From a virus, in IMG/VR virus record IMGVR_UViG_3300042888_001239, positions 1-34,047 of that record: a DNA stretch of 34,047 nucleotides, one strand, 5' to 3'. This document shows, piece by piece, positions 22,652 to 30,229 of this stretch (position 1 is the stretch's first letter; every line of letters starts with the position of its first letter). Below the pieces are notes generated by a model, which was not told the origin of the DNA, did not search any database, and saw nothing but the letters and a program-made list of their open reading frames with translations. Both the position numbers and the translations under genes were made by a program.

Positions 22652-23649
22652 TTATTAAATATATCCTGATTTACCCAAGTTTTTGGAGTAAGATGACTTT
22701 TAATTTCAACTGGCAAGTTAAAGTTAAATGGTCCAGTGCCACGACTTTCCACCCACTCAACCATAGAAGTTAAGATTTCTTTTAATTCGTAGTGTGTCTC
22801 ATAGTTAAGCAGTTTTCTTGCTTTTTCTGCTGAGCAATGCGCCAACCTTACTTCAGATGGTCTTGAGTCTAAGTATATTGGACTTAAGTCAAAATCAAGG
22901 ATTGATGCAATTTCTTCTGCTAAATGATTGATAGTTATAAAATTGTCATCAGGACCAATATTGATTACCTCTCTATTGGCTACATCAGAAAAAATAACTT
23001 TATGAAATGGATCTATAATATCTCTTATGTCAGAGAAACATCTCTTTTGGTTTCCATCACCATAAATTATTGGCTGCTTTTTTTGTAGCATACGATTAAT
23101 CATAATTCCAGCAACATTTCTAAAAGGGTCTGTATAGTTTTGTCCATGTCCAACGACATTGTGTGGAACTAAAATTACAAACTCCATTCCGTGTGTTTCA
23201 GAAAGATTTTTTAGCGTTAGTTCAAATGCATGTTTTGCTATGCCATATGGATCTTGTGGCTTAGGAGTCATATTTTCTGTAAACGGAAGAGTATCTTGCA
23301 TACCATATCTTGCCATGCTTGATGTGTATACAAACTTTTTAACTCCTGCCTGTATCGCACAAGTCAAAACGTTCATAGAGTTACCGTATGTATTATCAGT
23401 AATAAATTTAGGAGAAAAAACAGAAAGTCCTTCGTGAGCAGTACATGCTGCATGGATTACAACTTCAATGTCTTTAAAGTCTTCCTTGGTTAGATCATTG
23501 CAGTCTTTATTGACCCATTTAATTTCTGAAGGTATATTATCAATATAGCCACCAACTAGATTATCTACTCCGATAATATTATGATTTGAAAGGCTCCTTG
23601 CGATGTTGCTTCCCAATAGGCCAGCAACACCAGTGATCAATATATTCAT
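22648..23649 (-). CDS. NAD-dependent sugar epimerase/dehydratase (extended SDR)
   Basis: 333 residues. NAD motif TGVAGLLGSN near the start, catalytic VYTSSM and YGIAK (Tyr-x3-Lys), and SDR features IHAAC, VVGHGQNY and GDGNQKRCFSDIRDI. Close in style to UDP-glucose 4-epimerase and related nucleotide-sugar enzymes. It would supply the donor for the neighbouring transferases. First gene of the leftward operon 23649 to 19090. Confidence 0.93.
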   Translation of the reverse strand: MNILITGVAGLLGSNIARSLSNHNIIGVDNLVGGYIDNIPSEIKWVNKDCNDLTKEDFKDIEVVIHAACTAHEGLSVFSPKFITDNTYGNSMNVLTCAIQAGVKKFVYTSSMARYGMQDTLPFTENMTPKPQDPYGIAKHAFELTLKNLSETHGMEFVILVPHNVVGHGQNYTDPFRNVAGIMINRMLQKKQPIIYGDGNQKRCFSDIRDIIDPFHKVIFSDVANREVINIGPDDNFITINHLAEEIASILDFDLSPIYLDSRPSEVRLAHCSAEKARKLLNYETHYELKEILTSMVEWVESRGTGPFNFNLPVEIKSHLTPKTWVNQDIFNK

Positions 23650-23678
23650 TTTACCCTGCCCCTTTTTAGTCTTATAAT

Positions 23679-23705
23679 ATTATAGCATAGGGTTTTGTGA
23701 TACAA
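23679..23705 (-). promoter_or_regulatory. Probable promoter of the leftward sugar operon
   Basis: On the minus strand TTGTAT (23700-23705), 15 nt, TATAAT (23679-23684), then a leader with AAAAAGGGGCAGGG before ATG 23649. Spacing is short, so medium support. It overlaps the rightward -10 box at 23701. Confidence 0.5.
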
Positions 23706-23706
23706 T
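23698..23706 (+). promoter_or_regulatory. Leaderless extended -10 promoter
   Basis: TGATACAAT with TACAAT at 23701-23706, then 6 nt (GTTTAA) and ATG 23713. Divergent with, and overlapping, the promoter of the leftward sugar operon. Confidence 0.65.
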
Positions 23707-23712
23707 GTTTAA

Positions 23713-24366
23713 ATGAATGATCTGCTTGTCCTGGTCCCATCAAGAGGAAGACCCAAAAACCAAGAAAGGTTTTTAGAGTATTTTTTTAAAAATTCTACAA
23801 TTAGCGATGTTTGTTTTATCCTTGACTTTGATGATGAATCTAACTACTCAAGGCTTGACAACGTTATCTATGAAGTAGGGGAGCCAGTAATGCTTAATGA
23901 AAAACTAAATAAAGTCTCTAAAAAATATTATAATGAATATAAGTTTATTGCATTTATTGGAGACGATCACCTTTTGCAAACATATGGGTGGGATAAAATT
24001 TTAATAAATCCACTATTAAAAAAATTTGGTATATCTTATGGAAATGACCTTTATAAAAAAGAAGAAATGCCTACATGCTCAGTAATAAGTTCTGAAATTA
24101 TCAAATGTCTTGGATATATGGCCCCACCAGAGTTAAAACACTCATATATAGATAAGTTCTGGTTAGATCTTGGCACTGCTATAGGGAACATAAACTATTT
24201 TAATGATGTTGTTTGGGAGCACATTCATCCAGATAACAAAAAAACTGAAGTAGATGAAACATATTTAAGAGGGTGGTCAAGCCAGTCTCAAGATAAGCAA
24301 AACTATGCGCTCTATAAAGACATTAGATTTTATGAAGATGTTGCAAAAATAAAGGAAATAATTTAA
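23713..24366 (+). CDS. GT-A-like glycosyltransferase
   Basis: 217 residues. DLLVLVPSRGRPKNQERF opens a GT-A fold; ILDFDDESNY and FIAFIGDDHLLQTYGWD give the DDH metal site; VWEHIHPDNKK lies near the end. Such single-domain enzymes are common in phages. Acceptor unknown. Leaderless start; the methyltransferase follows after 2 nt. Confidence 0.8.
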   Translation: MNDLLVLVPSRGRPKNQERFLEYFFKNSTISDVCFILDFDDESNYSRLDNVIYEVGEPVMLNEKLNKVSKKYYNEYKFIAFIGDDHLLQTYGWDKILINPLLKKFGISYGNDLYKKEEMPTCSVISSEIIKCLGYMAPPELKHSYIDKFWLDLGTAIGNINYFNDVVWEHIHPDNKKTEVDETYLRGWSSQSQDKQNYALYKDIRFYEDVAKIKEII

Positions 24367-24368
24367 TC

Positions 24369-24905
24369 ATGAGTTTGATGTCTATTTTTGAAAAATTAAA
24401 TAAGCCCACAGATAAAGGTACTTGTCACAACTATATTGAGATATACAATAAAGAGTTAGACAAAAAAGATAAAGTGGTTTTGTTAGAGATTGGCATCCAT
24501 CACGGAGGCTCCTTAGTCTTATGGGATGAGTGGTTTAATAATGCAGAAATTTATGGGATAGATCCATATTTTGAATACAATGGAGTCTTGCCAGATGCCG
24601 TAGCCAAGTTACCATATAAAATTTTTACAATTGACTCAACATCAAAAGACCAATCTGTAATATTTAAAGATGAAATGTTTGACTATATTATAGATGATGG
24701 GGTTCATACCTCTGAGTTTCAAATAAAAACATTTGATATTTATTTTAATAAACTATTAACAGGTGGGAAATATTTTATTGAGGATATTGCATCAAACGAA
24801 GACCTTGTTAATCTTGAAGAACATTTACACAATTTTAATTATAAAGTAATTGATTTAAGATATCTTGGAAGATATGACGACTTAATGATTATTGTACAAA
24901 AATAA
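24369..24905 (+). CDS. Class I SAM methyltransferase (macrocin O-methyltransferase-like)
   Basis: 178 residues. SAM motif VLLEIGIHHGGSL, acidic IYGIDPYFE, then YIIDDGVHTSEFQIKTF and GGKYFIEDI, typical of the CmcI/TylF-like sugar and macrolide O-methyltransferases. It may cap a sugar placed by the upstream transferase. The stop is 1 nt from the convergent stop of the next gene, with no terminator between. Confidence 0.85.
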   Translation: MSLMSIFEKLNKPTDKGTCHNYIEIYNKELDKKDKVVLLEIGIHHGGSLVLWDEWFNNAEIYGIDPYFEYNGVLPDAVAKLPYKIFTIDSTSKDQSVIFKDEMFDYIIDDGVHTSEFQIKTFDIYFNKLLTGGKYFIEDIASNEDLVNLEEHLHNFNYKVIDLRYLGRYDDLMIIVQK

Positions 24906-24906
24906 A

Positions 24907-25863
24907 TTAAGAAATTCCAAGTTCTTCTAAAATTGCAGTCCACCTATGAACATATGTATGTTCTTTCTTTGTACGATTATGTCCATTGACTCTGATTCTT
25001 TCTCGTACCAAAGAGTTTTCAAGATACTGATCTATCTTATCTCTTAGGTCATTAAAGTTTCCATGCTTATAAAATACAACTTCATCAGACATAAAGTATT
25101 CATCTAAGCCCTTAATTTCTGGGTAAATAGTAAACCCACCACGACCAGTAGACTCAAACAATCTATCACTAGTGTAATAAGGATATTCAAATCCTATGTT
25201 AAGACTATCTCCAACTGCAATCTTACTCTTTGCATAAATACGGTTTAGTGCATCACCACGAATAGTTCCAGTATCACCGTCTCCACCAACATGGAGAAAT
25301 CTCTTGCCATATGTTTTTCTTAAGAAATCAATTAGTTCTGGGCGATATTTGTGTTCGTGATGATATCTCTTGCTGCCAACAAAAATAACATCGTACTCAA
25401 AGTTTTGTGTGTCGTAGTCTGGGTGGATGTAACATTCCTTATCGTATACCCCCGCAGGCATGAAGTGGCCTTTTACTGCGGTATTGTGATCAAACCAATC
25501 AGCCATAAGTTTATCTACAGTAAAGAAGTGGCCAATAGTTCTATAAAAACTATCATGCTTTAAATCTTTCTGACGATCTAATCCAAACCATAGATCTAGA
25601 TGGTATGTCATTGTAGGAATGCCAGCAGAATTTAATTGCTTAAGGACTTCATCCATTGTAATATTTCCAACTGTTTCCCATCCATGTGTATGTACCCATA
25701 TAAATAGATCAGATGCTGAGGCTTTTTCTAGGATAGTTTGTGTCTTAGCCTTACGCTCTTGTAATTTTGTCACGGTATGGCCTAAAGATTCTAGACTACT
25801 AGCATGATGGTTCTCACTACTATAAGATACTTCAAAATTGCCAAGAAAAACTATATTTGCCAT
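24907..25863 (-). CDS. GT-B glycosyltransferase (CgeB/GT4-like)
   Basis: 318 residues. IVFLGNFEVSYSSENH start, FIWVHTHGWE and VGSKRYHHEHKYRP in the middle, then YAKSKIAVGDSLNIGFEYPY, a CgeB/PF13524-like donor domain ending with a helical HTYVHRW. Sugar and acceptor unknown. It lies just downstream of the tRNA operon on the same strand and can be read through from it, besides its own -10 box at 25886. Confidence 0.83.
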   Translation of the reverse strand: MANIVFLGNFEVSYSSENHHASSLESLGHTVTKLQERKAKTQTILEKASASDLFIWVHTHGWETVGNITMDEVLKQLNSAGIPTMTYHLDLWFGLDRQKDLKHDSFYRTIGHFFTVDKLMADWFDHNTAVKGHFMPAGVYDKECYIHPDYDTQNFEYDVIFVGSKRYHHEHKYRPELIDFLRKTYGKRFLHVGGDGDTGTIRGDALNRIYAKSKIAVGDSLNIGFEYPYYTSDRLFESTGRGGFTIYPEIKGLDEYFMSDEVVFYKHGNFNDLRDKIDQYLENSLVRERIRVNGHNRTKKEHTYVHRWTAILEELGIS

Positions 25864-25885
25864 AAATACCCCTTTGTTTTAATCT

Positions 25886-25891
25886 ATTATA
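25886..25891 (-). promoter_or_regulatory. -10 box before the GT-B gene
   Basis: TATAAT on the minus strand, directly after the tRNA-Arg 3' end; leader with AAAGGGG before ATG 25863. The -35 would fall inside the tRNA gene and is not evident. Confidence 0.5.
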
Positions 25892-25892
25892 G

Positions 25893-25964
25893 CATCTCTG
25901 GTAGGATTTGAACCTACGACCTACACCTTAGAAGGGTGTCACTCTTCCGCTGAGTTACAGAGAT
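25893..25964 (-). tRNA. tRNA-Arg (TCT)
   Basis: Acceptor ATCTCTG/CAGAGAT, discriminator G. Anticodon arm ACACC-CTTCTAA-GGTGT, reading AGA. T arm GTAGG-TTCAAAT-CCTAC is standard. No CCA encoded. Confidence 0.93.
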
Positions 25965-25968
25965 TTAG

Positions 25969-26039
25969 TAGACCTAGAAGGTAATGCTCCTTCTTCTCAG
26001 GATTAAAAGTCCTGAGCATCACTTTAATGCTTTAGGTCC
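25969..26039 (-). tRNA. tRNA-Lys (TTT)
   Basis: Acceptor GGACCTA/TAGGTCT with a G-T first pair, discriminator A. Anticodon arm CAGGA-CTTTTAA-TCCTG, reading AAA. T arm GAAGG/CCTTC has the odd loop AGCATTA instead of TTCRANN, so it may be poorly modified. No CCA. Confidence 0.85.
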
Positions 26040-26043
26040 ATAG

Positions 26044-26117
26044 TACATCTGGAAGGACTTGAACCTTCGGCTCTCTGCATATAAGGCAGGTACTCTAACC
26101 AACTGAGTTACAGATGT
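26044..26117 (-). tRNA. tRNA-Ile (TAT)
   Basis: Acceptor ACATCTG/CAGATGT, discriminator A. Anticodon loop CTTATAT gives TAT, reading AUA; lowest stem pair is C-A. T arm GAAGG-TTCAAGT-CCTTC. Rare type in bacteria, which normally read AUA with a lysidine-modified CAT tRNA. Confidence 0.88.
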
Positions 26118-26121
26118 ATAG

Positions 26122-26196
26122 TACACCAGGTAGGACTTGAACCTACGAATAGCCGAATTATGAGTTCGGTGCCTTAACCAACTTGGCTACTGGTGC
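26122..26196 (-). tRNA. tRNA with CAT anticodon (Met or Ile2)
   Basis: Acceptor GCACCAG/CTGGTGT (first pair G-T), discriminator A. Anticodon arm CCGAA-CTCATAA-TTCGG. T arm GTAGG-TTCAAGT-CCTAC. Not initiator-like (no three G-C pairs below the anticodon). First gene of the four-tRNA operon. Confidence 0.9.
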
Positions 26197-26205
26197 ATAC
26201 ACATA

Positions 26206-26234
26206 AGTATATTCTAGTATTGCATAAAAGTCAA
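26206..26234 (-). promoter_or_regulatory. Strong promoter of the tRNA operon
   Basis: Minus strand TTGACT (26229-26234), 17 nt, TATACT (26206-26211), placed 9 nt before the first tRNA. It drives Met/Ile2, Ile, Lys and Arg tRNAs and can read into the GT-B gene. Confidence 0.87.
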
Positions 26235-26243
26235 ACATATAAT

Positions 26244-26942
26244 TTAAATTAAATTATTTTTAATTTCCTTAATAATATTTTTTTTATTTTTAAACATTGA
26301 ATAATATTCTTCTAAACCTCTAATTTTTTGTCTTCTATAAAATTTAGAATAAAGAACGTTTTGAATATTTCTATTTAAATAATCATTTGGTAAAAATTGT
26401 TTAAAAATAATTTTTTTATCTGTATTAAAGTTAATATAACTATAAACTTCGTCTTCTTTTATTTTAAAAGAATTGTAATTGTTTTTTAAAAAAAATGCAA
26501 AATCTATTGCTCTAAACCATTTTCCTATATCTAGTGTTCCAGGAATTATATTGCATCTTTCTGTTATGTTGTTATCTTCTAAGAATGGATTTATACCAAC
26601 AGAAAGTTCTAAACTTTTTTCTTCAGTAAAAAATATTAATTCCTGACGAAATGAAAAACTTTTATGATCAATAGATCTTACTTCTACATGTTTTTCATAA
26701 AATGCTTGATCAAATTTATTTGAAACAATGAAATCGTTTTCATTTATTTCAAACTCATAGTCGTATATAGACTTTAATCCAAAGTAATTGTTTAAATATT
26801 TTTTAAAACTTGGACAAAATTCTATTTTTGAAGATATGCATTTTTCTGTTTTTGCAAAATTTTTATAAATTGGAAATGGTTCAACTGCTCTCATCCATTC
26901 ATCTTCTAATGATGCCCAATAAACTACAATTGAATTACTCAT
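26244..26942 (-). CDS. Uncharacterised phage protein linked to the paralogous pair
   Basis: 232 residues from ATG 26942 (ATGA overlap; an upstream ATG at 26963 is inside the previous gene). VVYWASLEDEWMRAVEPFPIY opens the protein; FCPSFKKYL, RQELIFFTEE, NIIPGTLDIGKWFRAIDF and SYINFNTDKKIIFKQF follow. It is not an obvious duplicate of the 26939 and 28412 genes but belongs to the same operon and very AT-rich island. Function unknown; fold looks alpha/beta with a beta-rich core. Confidence 0.78.
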   Translation of the reverse strand: MSNSIVVYWASLEDEWMRAVEPFPIYKNFAKTEKCISSKIEFCPSFKKYLNNYFGLKSIYDYEFEINENDFIVSNKFDQAFYEKHVEVRSIDHKSFSFRQELIFFTEEKSLELSVGINPFLEDNNITERCNIIPGTLDIGKWFRAIDFAFFLKNNYNSFKIKEDEVYSYINFNTDKKIIFKQFLPNDYLNRNIQNVLYSKFYRRQKIRGLEEYYSMFKNKKNIIKEIKNNLI

Positions 26943-27616
26943 AAGTAATTTTTCCTTTTCCAATATTCTTTTTTATACCATCCAGCAAAAACTGCTATGC
27001 TTCTTTTTTGATTTAAGAATCCTTCTTTTTTAAGTTTTTCATCCACAACAGAATGCCAATCTTGTGTTTTAAAAGGTATAACTTGCATTATTGGAGTGCC
27101 CTGTTTTATAATTCCAGAGAAGTTTTTCTTTAACATAAAGGGAACATTTCCATTTGCATATAAAGCAAAGCCTCCATCTATTACACCACTTAATGTTAAA
27201 AATGGAAGATCATATTGGTTTAATGGATGAGTAATAAGAGCGCTATAGCCAATAGGAATTTTTAAAGTAATTGGAAAATTCCATGTAAATCTTTCTTCTG
27301 AATACTCTTCGGGAATTAAAAGTCCATCATTTTTATCCCTTACTCCAATTATCCTTGTATCGTTGTCTTTCCATTTAACATTATAAAAACCATCACTAAA
27401 ATCAAACCAAACATCACATGGAAGCGTAATAGAATAGCCAGAAGTCATTGCATCTAAGAATGGTGAGCATTTCTTTGCCATAGAGTAGTCAAAGTTATCC
27501 TTGTACTCTTTTGTTGTTGGCATATCTTTGTACCATTGAGGTATTGTTTTTTTTGCAGGTATAAAAGAGTCTTTGTGATATTCAAAAAAAGGAAAATATC
27601 TAATTATTTTTTTCAT
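26939..27616 (-). CDS. Beta-rich paralogue B (possible dUTPase-like fold)
   Basis: 225 residues. PAKKTIPQWYKDMP, CSPFLDAMTSGYSITLP, IPIGYSALITHPLN, FLTLSGVIDGGF and GIIKQGTPIMQVIPFK match the 28412 protein almost block by block. The GVID block followed by IIKxGTPIxQ resembles dUTPase/dCTP deaminase motif 3, but the YRG triad is missing, so a non-catalytic or changed member of that fold is possible. Ends KRKNYL; ATGA overlap to the next gene. Confidence 0.78.
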   Translation of the reverse strand: MKKIIRYFPFFEYHKDSFIPAKKTIPQWYKDMPTTKEYKDNFDYSMAKKCSPFLDAMTSGYSITLPCDVWFDFSDGFYNVKWKDNDTRIIGVRDKNDGLLIPEEYSEERFTWNFPITLKIPIGYSALITHPLNQYDLPFLTLSGVIDGGFALYANGNVPFMLKKNFSGIIKQGTPIMQVIPFKTQDWHSVVDEKLKKEGFLNQKRSIAVFAGWYKKEYWKRKNYL

Positions 27617-27617
27617 A

Positions 27618-28415
27618 CTATTTATTATACCCTATGTCGTAATTCATGTTTAAATAATCTTTAAATGATCCTGAAAATTTAAACTGACCAGTATGTTTTA
27701 GTTCAATCCATGGAATATTCCAAATATCTACACCTATGTCCTTTACATACTTGCAAAACATGTAGTCTTCTGATAAATATCTTTTTGTTTCTTTATCAAT
27801 AACGCAATCAAAGAATGCAGTTTTTACTTCATTTGTTTCATCATCTATATACTCTTTTTCTGGGTACGATGACTTAAACCTGACAAAGACATCTTTTTTG
27901 ATTAACATAAACCCAGTTCCAGCCTCTAAAACCTTTACTGGATCAGATATGTCAAAAGTTTCATTTTTTTCAAAATGAACAACATGCTTACCAGAATACT
28001 TTTCATAATCTTTTTGATTTTTTATTAAGTTATTTTTATTTGCAGTATGAACAGATTCCCAGTTAATTGTTTTTAATGGATAGGATGCAGTTATTATGTC
28101 TTTATTTGTTTGTTCTGCCAAACATAGCATATAGATTATGTCAAAATTATTAAATTCAATATCTGAGTCAATAAAAAATAAATAGTCATATTCTGATTTT
28201 AAAAATTTATCAACAAGATTATTTCTTGCACGAGTAATTAATGATTCATTTACAATAACTTCTAAATAAAAATTTAATCCATTGTGTACGGTAGCAGAAA
28301 ATAAGTTAATTAAAGATAGTAGGTATCCAGAATGAGCCATTCCACCATACATTGGTGTAGCAATCATAACTTTTTTATCTTTAATTAAGTTTATGTCAAT
28401 AGGAATATTTTTCAT
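27618..28415 (-). CDS. GT-A-like glycosyltransferase
   Basis: 265 residues from ATG 28415 (ATGA overlap). KKVMIATPMYGGMAHSGY, ESLITRARNNLVDKFL and YLFFIDSDIEFNN (DSD metal site), then AGTGFMLIKKDVF and YLSEDYMFCKYV, a phage GT family often seen singly. It sits between two paralogous genes, suggesting a shared task. Acceptor unknown. Confidence 0.85.
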   Translation of the reverse strand: MKNIPIDINLIKDKKVMIATPMYGGMAHSGYLLSLINLFSATVHNGLNFYLEVIVNESLITRARNNLVDKFLKSEYDYLFFIDSDIEFNNFDIIYMLCLAEQTNKDIITASYPLKTINWESVHTANKNNLIKNQKDYEKYSGKHVVHFEKNETFDISDPVKVLEAGTGFMLIKKDVFVRFKSSYPEKEYIDDETNEVKTAFFDCVIDKETKRYLSEDYMFCKYVKDIGVDIWNIPWIELKHTGQFKFSGSFKDYLNMNYDIGYNK

Positions 28416-29104
28416 AAATACTGTTTTCTTTTCCAAATATTATTTTTATAGTATCCAAAGAACTTTTTTTTAACATTTGCACAGTGCTGCGTATCAATAA
28501 TACTTAGGTTTTCATTTTTATTTATCTGCCAATCTTCGGTTTTAAACGGAAGAATTTGTGCTATTGGAGTTCCTTTTTTTATTATTCCTTCAAAATTATT
28601 TTTTATAAAAAATGGAAAGTTTCCTCTTCCAATTTGTTTGTCAATAATTCCACTCATTGTGGTAAACGGTAAATCAAAACGATTAAATGGATGTGTGACC
28701 AATGCGCTATATCCAATAGGAAGTTCTATAAAAAATGGAGAAAGCCAGGTATAGTGATCATTAGAATGTCCTTGTGGAATTGGTATAATATCTAAAGAGT
28801 TGTCTTTTCTAAAATCTACTGGCTGGTCTGAAGCCCAAGTAACAAAATGGCCATTTTCTGTTTTTTTAAAATGAACATCAGACCAGAGTTCTATCATATA
28901 TCCAGATGTCAAAGAATCTAAAAATGGAACGCAATTTTTAATTGTTTTTAATGGATTGTTCATTGGTCCAAACTGTATGTTTTTTTCACTATAAGACTTT
29001 ATTCCTTTATACCAATCTGGAATAAAATTTTTAGATGGAGTTATGTTTATGTCACCATCTATTGGTGAATAGTAATTAATTTTTTTTATTTTATATTTTT
29101 TCAT
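28412..29104 (-). CDS. Beta-rich paralogue A (possible dUTPase-like fold)
   Basis: 230 residues. PSKNFIPDWYKGIK, CVPFLDSLTSGYMIELW, LPIGYSALVTHPFN, FTTMSGIID and GIIKKGTPIAQILPFK parallel the 26939 protein, ending KRKQYL. SD AAAGGTGA lies before the ATG. Two copies around a glycosyltransferase point to duplication and divergent binding roles. Function unknown. Confidence 0.78.
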   Translation of the reverse strand: MKKYKIKKINYYSPIDGDINITPSKNFIPDWYKGIKSYSEKNIQFGPMNNPLKTIKNCVPFLDSLTSGYMIELWSDVHFKKTENGHFVTWASDQPVDFRKDNSLDIIPIPQGHSNDHYTWLSPFFIELPIGYSALVTHPFNRFDLPFTTMSGIIDKQIGRGNFPFFIKNNFEGIIKKGTPIAQILPFKTEDWQINKNENLSIIDTQHCANVKKKFFGYYKNNIWKRKQYL

Positions 29105-29147
29105 TTTTAATCACCTTTATTTCTTTAAAACTAGATAGAGATACATA

Positions 29148-29537
29148 TTAAATATATCTTACTTCATCAATTATTTTATTTTTTAATGCAATATTAATCA
29201 TGTTATCAGAGTAACTACCTGGCTCTGGCATTGCAGAAAAATATACAACATAGTATAAACTATTATAGGTTTTTATCAATGCACCATTAGCAATTGCTTT
29301 TTTAACATTATCAGTTCTTTGTGCTCCAGGCCTTTTACCTTCACCTATATCTCCACCCTTAGCCTCTACATATTCAAACCTTAGATCAGAATGTGCTCTA
29401 AAGTCTACTTCACAACCAGCATCCGTAAAGCAATAATTTCTATCAATAGGACCAAAACCCCTACTAACCAAATCTGCATATACAAGTTCTTCAAAAGCGT
29501 CTCCTGACTTTTTAGATTGTGATTGAAAGTTTTCCAT
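29148..29537 (-). CDS. PD-(D/E)XK-like nuclease
   Basis: 129 residues. SGDAFEELVYADLVSRGF (E16/E17), then GCEVDFRAH (D45) and YVEAKGG (E58-x-K60) give the full PD-(D/E)XK metal site. Similar to Holliday-junction or restriction-type single-domain nucleases. Late helices bind DNA in this fold. Leaderless start. Target unknown; DNA processing is likely. Confidence 0.85.
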   Translation of the reverse strand: MENFQSQSKKSGDAFEELVYADLVSRGFGPIDRNYCFTDAGCEVDFRAHSDLRFEYVEAKGGDIGEGKRPGAQRTDNVKKAIANGALIKTYNSLYYVVYFSAMPEPGSYSDNMINIALKNKIIDEVRYI

Positions 29538-29543
29538 ATGTTT

Positions 29544-29552
29544 ATTGTATCA
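29544..29552 (-). promoter_or_regulatory. Leaderless extended -10 promoter
   Basis: Minus strand TGATACAAT, then 6 nt (AAACAT) and ATG 29537. Overlaps the stop of the upstream gene. No clear -35. Confidence 0.65.
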
Positions 29553-29771
29553 GTTTATTGTTTCTTTAGACCAACGTAAAAATGACTTAATGTAAACGGC
29601 AGTGTATGCAAGAGCAGCAAATATAAATCCGTACTGCTCAGTGACAAGTGCAAAAATGATCCATAGACACTCATTAAATATAAGCCATAGCCAGGCCCAT
29701 TTCTTTTTACGACCAACAAAGTAAATTCCAGACACACCTATTACTGCAAGAACCCAGGAATACCACTCCAT
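29550..29771 (-). CDS. PnuC-like small membrane protein
   Basis: 73 residues, three short hydrophobic stretches: WVLAVIGVSGIYFVG, WAWLWLIFNECLWIIFAL and FIFAALAYTAVYI. KKKWAWLW with N-x3-W resembles the repeat of PnuC-type transporters, but only a fragment of that length. May be a holin or small transporter. Not assigned. Confidence 0.7.
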   Translation of the reverse strand: MEWYSWVLAVIGVSGIYFVGRKKKWAWLWLIFNECLWIIFALVTEQYGFIFAALAYTAVYIKSFLRWSKETIN

Positions 29772-29772
29772 A

Positions 29773-29862
29773 TTAATTCTGCTTAACTTTATAAGTCATA
29801 ACAAAATAACAAAATAGATACCCAGCAATAAATGCAGGTATCAAAAATAAAGCGTTAATCAT
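29773..29862 (-). CDS. 29-aa membrane miniprotein
   Basis: ATG 29862 lies 8 nt inside the upstream zinc gene; site GAGGAAGAAG. Product is one helix (ALFLIPAFIAGYLFCYFVM) with KVKQN tail. No family. Ends 2 nt before the next start. Confidence 0.55.
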   Translation of the reverse strand: MINALFLIPAFIAGYLFCYFVMTYKVKQN

Positions 29863-29956
29863 CTTCTTCCTCAAATTCTCTAAGGGCATTGCTATTATCA
29901 TTACAATAGTTACAATCGCCATATACTAATTTATTTCCACAGTAGTTACAAAACAT
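29855..29956 (-). CDS. 33-aa zinc ribbon miniprotein
   Basis: MFCNYCGNKL then DCNYCNDN gives two CxxC knuckles, enough to fold around one zinc; tail EFEEEDD. The ribosome site is TAGGGGA, after the promoter at 29976-30004. First gene of a short leftward set. Function unknown. Confidence 0.7.
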   Translation of the reverse strand: MFCNYCGNKLVYGDCNYCNDNSNALREFEEEDD

Positions 29957-29975
29957 TATTTCCCCTAACCTATCT

Positions 29976-30004
29976 ATTCTAGCAGGTTTGTCAAACTTTT
30001 GCAA
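29976..30004 (-). promoter_or_regulatory. Leftward promoter of the zinc miniprotein
   Basis: Minus strand TTGCAA (29999-30004), 17 nt, TAGAAT (29976-29981); leader with TAGGGGA before ATG 29956. Confidence 0.7.
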
Positions 30005-30016
30005 GTATGGTAGAAT
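29988..30016 (+). promoter_or_regulatory. Rightward leaderless promoter
   Basis: TTGTCA (29988-29993), 17 nt, TAGAAT (30011-30016), 6 nt, ATG 30023. It is interlocked with the leftward promoter: each -35 lies in the spacer of the other. A TATAAT at 30017 touches the ATG and is a poorer choice. Confidence 0.72.
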
Positions 30017-30022
30017 TATAAT

Positions 30023-30229
30023 ATGTGTGTATTTTGTAGAGGTGTGCTAACTCCAATAGTTTATTCACGGGTAGTTGACGATGTGCTCCTTGGCATGCAT
30101 AAATCTGGGCAAATAATATTATCAGGGCCAGCAGAAAGATATTCTGATCACCCTAGATCATACTGTAGGCGTTGTCAAGAGCCAAGTACTGTAGAGGTTC
30201 CCCTTGATAACGCATTGGTATTAGATTAA
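30023..30229 (+). CDS. 68-aa zinc-binding protein
   Basis: MCVFCRGVL and YCRRCQEPS give two CxxC pairs; the middle (VVDDVLLGMHKSG) is beta-rich. The only rightward gene in this leftward region, with its own leaderless promoter. Overlaps the stop of the convergent gene by 4 nt. Function unknown. Confidence 0.72.
   Translation: MCVFCRGVLTPIVYSRVVDDVLLGMHKSGQIILSGPAERYSDHPRSYCRRCQEPSTVEVPLDNALVLD

Noticed and set aside
30017-30022. TATAAT directly touching ATG 30023 as the main -10 box
   Set aside because: The start site would fall inside the gene; TAGAAT at 30011 has a -35 at 17 nt and the usual 6-nt gap.
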